Assembly: GCF_001949145.1 (NCBI RefSeq)
Contig: NW_019091783.1
Location: 45,872-56,853, forward strand
Origin: Acanthaster planci
Taxonomy: Eukaryota; Echinodermata; Asteroidea; Valvatida; Acanthasteridae
Length of the DNA stretch: 10,982 nucleotides
Direction: 5' to 3'
The first letter of the stretch is position 1, and each line of letters starts with the position of its first letter. Position numbers and translations under genes: made by a program. The notes beneath the pieces were generated by a model, which searched no databases, was not told where the DNA came from, and worked only from the letters and a program-made list of their open reading frames with translations. Positions 1 to 6,463 of this stretch are shown here, piece after piece.

Positions 1-118
1 AACACCCCCCCCCAGATGTCTGAAAGGAATTCCCCAGATTCCTGCGAGACAATGACCAACACAAAGCAGGGGGGTTCTCTCTGTCTCATACCTTGCTGCA
101 TATGTGAAGGCAATAGCC
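1..118. repeat. Interspersed repeat, copy A (cut by the window edge)
   Basis: This segment aligns by eye, in the same orientation, with 10126-10245. Shared blocks include the AGATNTCTGA core, a GACCAACA block near 54-61, a CTCNGTCNCATA block, and CTTGCT followed by a TATG block. I judge identity at roughly two thirds to three quarters, with a few small indels. Neither strand stays open in a convincing reading frame, so it is more likely a non-coding part of a transposable-element family than a gene. The match begins at base 1, so the element probably continues to the left of the window. The family is unknown to me. Confidence 0.6.
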
Positions 119-300
119 GAGGGACATTACTATTCTCAGAATGGGAGAATGTTAAGGTCTCGTAGAAGCAACATAGTCGAGGCATTCGTCCAGCTTCTGA
201 AAAAAGGGATTGGCATTGTCCGAACGCACACTTATTTATTATTAATCAAACAATGAATGATGCAGATGCTCACCAAACAGAGTGCAAATTAATTCGCGCA

Positions 301-464
301 GTCGCCTTCACCCGGCATGCATGCGCAAATCGACGCCCTTGACCTATTGGAGTCAAGACATCCTGTGGAATATCGGTACAGATTGGTTGAGTTTTGGAGT
401 GTGTGTGTGTTACACCTGTTTACCTTTTAATTCTTCCTGGAGCTAAGACCATTTTCAAGTAAAA
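301..464 (+). promoter_or_regulatory. Candidate promoter and 5' leader before the small ORF at 465
   Basis: This stretch is richer in GC than its surroundings. It holds a GCATGCATGCGCA motif at 316-326 that resembles an NRF1 half site, and two inverted CCAAT boxes (ATTGG) at 346-350 and 382-386. A short GT run follows near 400-410, then a pyrimidine-rich leader. The ATG at 465 lies about 80 bases after the second CCAAT-like site, a spacing compatible with a TATA-less metazoan promoter. All these motifs are short and can arise by chance, so the call rests on their clustering directly ahead of a coding-like ATG. Confidence 0.25.
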
Positions 465-530
465 ATGATGCAGAAAGCCGTGAAGATCCTGGGCGCAATC
501 TCGATTTGCCTGGGGCTCATTTTTTTCTAA
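465..530 (+). CDS. Small ORF for a 21-residue hydrophobic peptide (possible first exon or micropeptide)
   Basis: Two tandem ATG codons at 465 and 468 open a frame that runs to TAA at 528-530. An in-frame TAA at 444-446 shows that nothing joins from upstream. The peptide has a short basic start (MMQKAVK), then an uninterrupted hydrophobic stretch (ILGAISICLGLIFF), so it reads like a signal anchor or single membrane span. KILGAISICLGLI resembles the first membrane segment of MS4A/CD20-like proteins, which often carry an LGAIQI-type motif, but this is resemblance only. The frame ends just after a run of seven T. Losing one T would add eight codons before a new stop, so slippage or a frameshift is possible. 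No good splice donor lies inside the frame. It may be a micropeptide, a decayed exon or chance. Confidence 0.28.
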   Translation: MMQKAVKILGAISICLGLIFF

Positions 531-683
531 CCTGTTTCGCAAACTGTCGTGTTGATTAGACCGACTAAATAAAAAAAAATATGATAGAAATGGGCACGAA
601 GTTGGCGTGAAATGATCGCTTAATGGCAGATCGCCGCTGCGTATACTGGTTACCGTAAACAGTTGTTGAATATGCTTACTTTT

Positions 684-758
684 TGTTTGGCTTGGCTTGG
701 CCTAGCTTGGCCTGGCTTGGCCTGGCTTGGCTTGGCTTGCCTTAGCTGGGCTAGGCTA
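684..758. repeat. Degenerate CTTGG pentanucleotide tract
   Basis: About fourteen head-to-tail copies of a 5-base unit, mostly CTTGG with variants CCTGG, CCTAG, CTTGC and CTAGG, run without interruption. The strand is strikingly G/T-rich, with few A outside the variant units. The substitutions show that it is an old microsatellite rather than a freshly expanded one. It encodes nothing plausible. Confidence 0.85.
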
Positions 759-1091
759 GATTTGATTTGGTTTTGTGGTTTGTTTTAATAAGCTTTTACA
801 AACTCTATAAACTTGGATAAACTACCACATCACTAAAAACTGTCTCTTTTTAAGTGATAAGTTATCCGTTAGAAGACGTTGTTGCGTTCCTTGTGCAACG
901 TAGACCACCATGCACGGCGCGGAAACAGTTTGAAGCCTAATTAAGTATACACCATCTGAACCGACATTCTGCATGTTCTCTTCGTGTAAATGTGCAGTGT
1001 GTATATTGGGTGTCTTTTAAAGAGGAAGCTGACACAAATTTGTTTGTTTCTTTAATTTCTTAATTACTTTGGTGAATAGTTACCATCATCG

Positions 1092-1546
1092 GTTCTGTTA
1101 TGATGTCCTCTTTCGTATGACACCATGAAATTGCGTCACAAATGACTGAGCACTAAGTGGTTTAATGGACCAAGTCAGAAATGGCTTTGCGCCAAATTGT
1201 CTTTTGACGTTGAAATGGGCTGTCCAGAGATGGATTTTGTCAGAATTACATAATATTTGCAAAAACCTCCAAAATTCATATTCACAGTTCAAAACCACGT
1301 GACCAAGGACAAACGTTTGCACTGCATGTTTAAGGACAGTGGTGTTAGGCTATGGTAAGAATAAGCTTGAACTGTGGTTGCCTTTAAATTCAGGTTTTGG
1401 GTCGTGAACCTTGCTGTGCAAACCTATGATGCATCTGTTACAAAGACATTTCTGACACGGTCCATTAAACCACTTCGTGCTCAGTCATGTGTTGCGGAAA
1501 TACGGTTCTCTTTGTGTCATACGAAAGAAGACGTCATACTAAACCT
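1092..1546. repeat. Fold-back (MITE-like) element with long inverted arms
   Basis: Bases 1099-1188 are the near reverse complement of 1442-1539. The outer ends match in a GTGTCATACGAAAGA block and the middle in a TCCATTAAACCACTT block. A second inner pair, CACAGTTCAA at 1283-1292 with TTGAACTGTG at 1368-1377, is perfect over 10 bases and leaves a 75-base apical loop. The whole segment could therefore fold into one long interrupted hairpin. Short open frames on both strands share a SIKPL.AQS string only because the arms are inverted copies. I see no transposase and no clear target-site duplication. An E-box CACGTG lies at 1296-1301. A non-autonomous DNA element or a local inverted duplication would both fit. 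Confidence 0.75.
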
Positions 1547-2340
1547 ATGCTATATTTACCATGTACAAAAATAATAAGTCACTTTCAAGACACAGATTAA
1601 TTAATCTCAATTTCCCTTAAGACAACCTGTATAACATTCTATTATTTTAAAGACAAATTTCCATTTATTTCGAAGTTTCATTTTTTGAAAAACGCACAGG
1701 AGTTTTGTGATGAAAGTGAACTTGATCTGTGAGTAATAATAACGCTGAAATATTTATTTGGGTAAATTCTGTCATCGATAGCACAAAATGTTCTCTTCGC
1801 ATCTTTTGCTTAAATTTGTTTGCATAATATTTCCCGTGATTATTCGGCGGTTAATTATATCATATTCTCATTTGAAAGTGTAAAAGTAAAAAAAAATGCT
1901 CGTTTCATTTTGTATTTGTTCCAATTTGTTAAGTTATAACATATATTTATTGACAAAGTGTGGCTTAATTTTATCGTTTGTAATTTGATCTCCCTCTTTC
2001 ATAATTGGCATTATTGTTTTATTTATCTTTACTGAATTTCGCAAAGAAAGAAGTAGTTACATTCAACTTTGCCAGTTGTGAGGTGACTTTTGTTCTGATG
2101 AACATAAAACAAGATGTATCAGTGTCGTAATTTGTAAATATTTTACGCGCGATTACAATTTAAGTTTCCAGTGAAAGAAAGTACACGGATATACAGGACA
2201 CTGGTAAGGATGGATTGGGAGGTATGAATCCCGCACCCAAAAGTGACAAAATTTCGTCTCAAAAAGTTCCTTTCCAAAAGTAAGTGAAGAAAGCCCACAA
2301 CTGTAGCCCCTTGGAAAGACCGTAAGAAGCAAAACAAAAC
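1547..2340. other. AT-rich non-coding stretch
   Basis: This region is strongly AT-rich, with many short A and T runs and frequent stops in every frame. I see no splice-flanked open segment, no repeat structure and no RNA gene. The two overlapping - strand open frames near 2143-2428 lack any recognisable motif and owe part of their length to the C-rich composition that begins around 2340. Intergenic or intronic DNA is the best description. Confidence 0.6.
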
Positions 2341-2490
2341 ATGTCACCTCCCCCCAAAAAAACATTTTTGTCCCCCTCAAAAATTTAGTTTTTGGTTCGT
2401 CTTTAAGACAAAGACATCTCCACCTCATAAAAAGTTAGTTTCTCTATGTCTCCTTAAACCCCTTCCCCCACTTTTTCCTTCAACTCCCCA
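2341..2490. other. C/T- and A-rich low-complexity tract
   Basis: Runs of five or six C alternate with runs of A or T, and G is scarce across most of the segment. The pattern CACCTC...AAAAA...TAGTTT occurs twice (about 2346-2395 and 2418-2440), hinting at an old internal duplication. A near-palindrome GTCTTTAAGAC lies at 2399-2409. I see no gene here; the open frame on the - strand is a composition effect. Confidence 0.45.
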
Positions 2491-3381
2491 AAGTATAAAC
2501 AGTGTGCAGTATTTTTATTTAACCGTATCGTACAATTACCCTACGACCCCTGCTAGACTCTGCTGATGCATGGGCAATGCTTTTACAACCCTCCAGAGAA
2601 TCAGACTTAACAACTATGCAAGTGCACTCTAGTCCGAAAAAGACTGACTTCCCCGACACTCTTCCCAGGGTGACCGTTTAAACCTACTTTCAGTTTAATT
2701 TTACAATCAAAAACGATGACAGATTGGGCACAGGGAATTTGTGTAGAGGTTATTCCGACGTCCTCTGGCGGAAATTTTAGCAGATTTGTTTCGAACAAGC
2801 TTTTTTCCAGGCTAACGGTTCAAACAAATGAATTATTAACGCTTCCAAAAGGAGAAAGTCGGGCCTGGCGAAGTGCTGACAGAATTCCCAGTTGTGACCC
2901 TGACGTTGCGTGAGTCAAGCTTTGCTTTGGGAACGGAGATTTTATGACGTGCTTTGCGGGCGTATCTTCCGCGTGTATCATGTTAAATTCCGTGAAATTA
3001 ACAGATTTGATCTCGCAGAAGTTTGAAGTGAATTAATTTAGCATTGCCAGTGTCATTTCTCCCCTCCCTAGAGACCAAACTCATTTTTTCTCCTTTAAGT
3101 CGGGCTTAGTTACTGAACATAGACCGGAATCAAGAGGGAAGCACAGCAGGCAGTTAGTCATGACGAGTCCGTGTAAAATTTCGAAAGTGAGAAGCCCCAC
3201 CTTACATAGACCGCCCAGGTTAATTATCAGAAAAGAAATTGTTGCGTAACAGGCCTTTCTAATGCAACAACAAGGGAAACATGCAGGAAAAGTAATTGCT
3301 GTTAACATTATACGATCTCTTAGTTTCCTTTTCTTGCAAAAACGTACACTTTTTAAACTTTTTTTAAAAAGCAGCAATTAA
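2491..3381. other. Stretch without a supported gene
   Basis: Composition here is closer to average than in the AT-rich block before it. Overlapping open frames of 60-100 codons occur on both strands (2607-2798, 2716-2913, 3081-3377). They lack domain motifs or paired splice signals, and their opposite-strand overlap argues against coding. I see no repeat or RNA gene. Confidence 0.5.
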
Positions 3382-3614
3382 ATCAAGGTTCTCGACGCTA
3401 CAGTGCAACATGTCGCCAAAGAGTCCTCCAATACTGGTGTTCCCCGTATTGATTGGTCATGGCAAATGTTCAGTAAACCGTCACATTGCATTATATACAT
3501 CATTACAAAGTTGGGCACCGTATTCAAATGGTGTAGCTGGTCACAGCGCCTTTTGCTACAGACCCTGAACGAAATCCTTCTTTTATATTGGACGAAGTTG
3601 TGTTGTAAAACAAA
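3382..3614 (+). pseudogene. Possible decayed exon with weak ANF-receptor-like pattern
   Basis: After a TAA at 3379-3381, one frame stays open to 3723; the last part runs into the fold-back element at 3600-3755. Its translation includes HVAKESSNTGVPRIDW and, about 20 residues later, ITKLGTVFKWCSW. By eye these recall extracellular ligand-binding (ANF receptor) domains of receptor guanylate cyclases, which often carry a VAxLAxxWNxPxI string followed by TKLGxxFxxxxxxFGW. The spacing is too short and several expected residues are missing, so if real this is a broken relic. No convincing acceptor precedes it and no donor follows. Chance is a serious alternative. Confidence 0.14.
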
Positions 3615-3755
3615 AATGGACTGCCACAATTTTGTCTGTCATAACAGATTTCATGCAAGTGACGGTGGGTTCTGTCTGACCCTTCACTCACAGTCTTTTG
3701 GGGCGCACAGACTGTCATATTAGACCTTTGGCAGTCCATATGCGAACGTTAAAAC
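3600..3755. repeat. Compact fold-back hairpin element
   Basis: ATGGACTGCCA at 3616-3626 is the exact reverse complement of TGGCAGTCCAT at 3730-3740. Pairing continues inward: a TCTGTCATAACAG block near 3637-3649 faces an ACTGTCATATTAGA block near 3712-3725, and GTGACGGTGGGT faces ACCCTTCACTCAC around the apex. Outward, a GTGTTGTAAAA stretch near 3602 faces TTAAAACACG near 3750. Almost the whole segment can fold into one imperfect hairpin with a small loop. It has no coding content of its own. It could be a short MITE or a precursor-like transcript. Confidence 0.6.
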
Positions 3756-3873
3756 ACGCCCCTCTCGCTGGCTTTTATTACTCTGATTGGTTGAAATACG
3801 GTTACGTGTTATTCACTGTTAAGGGCTAGAATCCTGGCCAAATCTCGTTGGGCCCCGGTCCCCCTCTCACGAT
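3756..3873 (+). promoter_or_regulatory. Candidate promoter before the exon at 3874
   Basis: An inverted CCAAT box in the extended form CTGATTGGTTG lies at 3783-3793. It is followed by GC-rich sequence (GGGCCCCGGTCCCCC) just ahead of two start codons at 3874 and 3898. No TATA box is visible. The layout is typical of a TATA-less metazoan promoter, but no transcription start can be placed from sequence alone. Confidence 0.28.
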
Positions 3874-3936
3874 ATGCAGCCTGCGCCCCAGCTCGAGATG
3901 GCAACATTGAGCAAGAGATTGGAGGACCTGGAGAAG
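3874..3936 (+). CDS. Candidate first coding exon, short coiled-coil start
   Basis: The frame is closed upstream by a TAA about 50 bases before the ATG. The second ATG at 3898 has the better Kozak context (GAGATGG) and would give MATLSKRLEDLEK; the first, at 3874, adds MQPAPQLE. The exon ends in GAGAAG followed by GTAACT at 3937, a strong splice donor, and the intron would be in phase 0. Leucines at heptad-like spacing and charged residues suggest the start of a coiled coil. If translation ran on past the donor it would yield a low-quality sequence that stops at 4068. I could not recognise the protein or find a matching second exon in the window. GC content is higher than in the flanks, which supports coding. 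Confidence 0.38.
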
Positions 3937-4263
3937 GTAACTACTGATACATGTCCCAACAATTTCAGCCATGATTGTATAGAACATCATCATTTTGATG
4001 TATGGTGTGGACTGGTGATCAAGTCGCTGAGAATACTGCGCTCGGGAACGCGGCGGATGTTATGCTGATTAGAAGTACCTCACTTTCCACGTCCTGACTT
4101 ATATCATGTAGTACTCATTGTACTTATTACCTGTCGCGGATTTTTTATCACTGTAATGAATAACGAACAGGCTGGCACTGCAAATACAGTGTATCTGCCA
4201 ATTCAACGGTACTTAAGTCATGATTCGTAACGGTTACAATGTGACATCTTATATCTTTATACC

Positions 4264-4338
4264 GCAGGGCCTTGACCTTGAGGATTAAGCCTTGGTCTTT
4301 ATCTTCAGGCTTAAGTTGGAGGTCAAAGTCTTGGCCTT
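4264..4338. repeat. Precursor-like imperfect hairpin
   Basis: Three helices stack. GGCC at 4268-4271 pairs with GGCC at 4333-4336, TTGACCT at 4272-4278 with AGGTCAA at 4320-4326, and TTAAGCCT at 4285-4292 with AGGCTTAA at 4307-4314. The terminal loop is 14 bases, with one 6-by-5 internal loop and one 6-base bulge, giving 19 base pairs in about 70 bases. Size and shape are in the range of a microRNA precursor, but the large bulge is unfavourable and no conserved seed is recognised. The local CTTGACCTTGAG-like repetition (CCTTG occurs several times to 4375) may be the source of the pairing. Confidence 0.4.
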
Positions 4339-4446
4339 GAGATCAAAACCCTTGCTCCAACCCTGGCTTGTACTCAGGCTAACAAAAGTATTTAAAATGG
4401 CATCAAGGATGACGTAATCATATGATCGATAAATATAGTGTGAATA

Positions 4447-4482
4447 TTCACTGACAACCCATCTTCCATCTTTATCTGTGTC
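4447..4482 (-). other. EF-hand-loop-like codon run in an otherwise unsupported frame
   Basis: Within a - strand frame open from 4521 to 4285, the twelve codons here read DTDKDGRWVVSE. This satisfies positions 1, 3, 5, 6 and 12 of the canonical calcium-binding EF-hand loop (D-x-D-x-D-G-x-I-x-x-x-E), with Trp in place of the usual Ile/Leu/Val at position 8. The preceding FVREWS is only partly like an incoming helix. What follows does not resemble a second EF-hand, and the acceptor upstream lacks a pyrimidine tract. It may be a relic exon or a coincidence. Confidence 0.12.
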
Positions 4483-4691
4483 TGACCATTCACGTACAAA
4501 CACCATTGCTGGTTGTCGCATACGTTTATATCAGAGTTACATTTTGACATTCTGAATTTGCGCGTTTTAGTGAGAGCTGAGGATAGCTGCAGTCACTTTG
4601 TTTTAATTCAAACCTTCAAAAATGTATTATTTTGGAAGGGTGTTTCATGGCCTTTTTCCTTTCATGCTGACGAGTACGTCCATATTTATGA

Positions 4692-4900
4692 GCGCAACTG
4701 TGATGCTGTCCCGGTGTGGCATTCTCAGCTGTCTCCCGGTCTCAGCGGTCCCCCTTACTAAATATGGTAAAAAAATACGTTATGCCATCTCTCTGCACAA
4801 CAACGGGAAAGTCGTCCGTTGTCCGGCTACGTCAGGGGGGACCTTTGAGACTGGGAGACAACTGAGACCGGCACACCGGGAAGAAAGCCTCAATGTAACG
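4692..4900. repeat. Fold-back (MITE-like) element, about 65-base arms
   Basis: The left arm 4692-4756 and right arm 4832-4900 are inverted copies. The blocks CCCGGTGTG, CTCAG, TGTCTCCC, GTCTCA and GGTCCCCC match in order, with scattered substitutions, around a loop of about 75 bases. The arms are much more GC-rich than the surrounding DNA. The arms produce a shared SQLSP.L.GPP peptide string on opposite strands, an artefact of the inversion. A further GTCCGTTGTCC at 4814-4824 has its reverse complement in GACAACGGACAAC at 4936-4948, just outside the right arm, so the complementary structure may be nested. No transposase or target-site duplication is visible. Confidence 0.72.
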
Positions 4901-5242
4901 TTGGACTGAAGAAGATATCATCCTTTTTGTGACAAGGACAACGGACAACATTGGCCTGGGGAGTGGGGGCAGGGCTGGAGAGCGTGTGGCTATCGCCAAG
5001 TGTCCCAAAAATTTTGTCCAGGATTGTAGCTGGTACAAACGTGAACTTCGAGTCAGTGCTAATTGGACACAGTAACCAGTAGTGCCTGGTCAGGCAGCAG
5101 TTCTCGAAAATGTTTATTGGCTCCTTTACCCTCGTTTTACGTCATGACGAAAATTAAATTAACCACCAACTCAAAAATAAACAAAAAATGGTAGGGGACA
5201 AGCGTGCCATTAATCTGTGTTGGCAGTTTATACTTTCAAGCT

Positions 5243-5465
5243 AACGCTGAATAGAAAAATGGTCTAGCACAGGAATGACACTAATTGTGAGTTTTTAAGC
5301 CGAATAATATAAAGAACAGCGTAACACTGTATGGAGCAAACGTCCTACTTATACAGAACTCCCACTAATTCGATTTTTTTCAGCCGAATAATATAAAGAA
5401 TAGCATTGCACTGAATGGAATGAATGGTCTAGTACAGGACTCATAAACTGTAAATAATATAGATA
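5243..5465 (+). repeat. 84-bp tandem repeat, about 2.6 copies
   Basis: AGCCGAATAATATAAAGAA begins at 5298 and again at 5382, exactly 84 bases apart. The following AGCNNTNNCACTGNATGGA blocks also align. A further partial copy lies upstream: CGCTGAATAGAA...TGGTCTAGCACAGGA at about 5244-5274 matches ACTGAATGGAA...TGGTCTAGTACAGGA at about 5410-5438. CACTAATT at 5278-5285 and 5362-5369 is also 84 apart. The copies are clearly diverged, so it is an old minisatellite-like array. It has no coding content. Confidence 0.75.
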
Positions 5466-6216
5466 GCAATGCTATCGTAAATCCGGAAGTACTTTTTAAA
5501 TAAAGCAAGTCCTTAAGTGAATATTTTTGCATTAGTTTGGAAACGCTAGCATTAAAATATCAGACATAAAAACGATATTTCAAGTTTTTTGTAATAAACT
5601 GCCTTATTTACGTTTCATTAAATACAATGTATGCCTGTGGAAAAAAAATATGTACTGAAACACAGAATTCAAGCAAATCTTATAGACCTTATAGCAGGGA
5701 CGTTGGGGGAGAAATAAAAGAAACGGAATATGAGCAATGATCTTCGTTTTTTTCACCACTGAAATGTGACACAACGTTTATCAATTCAAGTTCCGTCTTT
5801 CCAAACTCAATAGTTTTGCATCGTGTCTTCCAGGATTTTTTCTAATCATGCTATTTGCTTGAAAACCCAAGCTTTAGTGATACGGATAACTCTGAACATG
5901 CATGTTCTTCCTCGTTGGCAAGTGCTTACTCGTTGCCGTTTTTCCAGCCGGTTCTGTTCTCGAATTCAACGCCTTTGTGGTAAGATTTCTTAGCTTCTTG
6001 ATTCCGGCCAATGGAGCACAGAATACGTCCATGCAGGCGGTGGAAACTGGGTCTCATTGCGCTGTCCTGGCATTTCTCACTACTCATGAAGGTTTGGAGA
6101 GAATGTACACCTAGACTTCTTCTACAGTGGCACTTTGTGCCAAATAAAAATACAACTCTGTCAGCATTTCAAAATCCCATAGAGAAACGGGTTCCTTCAA
6201 GATGTGTTCCAGGTCA
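5466..6216. other. AT-rich stretch without a supported gene
   Basis: The first half is very AT-rich with many stops. In 5890-6115, GC rises and one + strand frame opens with a hydrophobic run (FFLVGKCLLVAVFPAGSVL). It has a pyrimidine-rich acceptor-like CCGTTTTTCCAG at 5936-5947 and a donor-like GTAAGA at 5980-5985, which would bracket a tiny exon of about 32 bases. No known domain appears and the frame is not continued by any neighbouring piece, so I do not call a gene. Confidence 0.45.
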
Positions 6217-6290
6217 ATAGGGCACACAAGACCTTACCATATAGATATATATATTAAATCAACATTATGGGACACACCAGACCCCATACA
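6217..6290 (+). repeat. Imperfect direct duplication around an AT-dinucleotide run
   Basis: ATAGGGCACACAAGACCTTACCATA at 6217-6241 resembles TATGGGACACACCAGACCCCATACA at 6266-6290, about 49 bases on, with the two halves separated by ATAGATATATATATT. This may be a small tandem duplication that has since diverged. It has no coding role. Confidence 0.35.
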
Positions 6291-6437
6291 TCTAAAGTGA
6301 CAATATAAGGCCACAAAGTTTAAGTTGAAATTTTGTAACATCTCAAATAGTGGACCCTTAGGCCTATAAATGAAAAAAAAAAAACACTGAACTGTCTAAC
6401 ATACAGGCACAAAAATGCTATGAGCTACGGGCAGAAA

Positions 6438-6463
6438 GGCCCCTGGTGAGACTCCAGGGCGCC
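6438..6463. repeat. Short GC-rich stem-loop
   Basis: GGC at 6438-6440 and CCCTGG at 6441-6446 pair with CCAGGG at 6454-6459 and GCC at 6461-6463, leaving C6460 bulged and a 7-base loop. This is an unusually stable hairpin in AT-rich DNA. It is far from any called gene and its role is unknown. Confidence 0.4.

Noticed and set aside
1098-1574. Opposite-strand ORFs sharing a SIKPL.AQS string, looking like paralogous proteins
   Set aside because: The shared string comes from the inverted-repeat arms of the fold-back element, not from duplicated genes.
3157-3186. TGACGAGTCC ... TTTCGAAAG, resembling a hammerhead ribozyme core
   Set aside because: The required C before TGA is replaced by A, and the bases after GA cannot form stem II with those before GAA. 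Similar CTGACGA strings at 4667 and 10616 lack a following GAA.
4622-5038. Opposite-strand ORFs sharing SQLSP.L.GPP
   Set aside because: This is also an artefact of inverted arms read on opposite strands.
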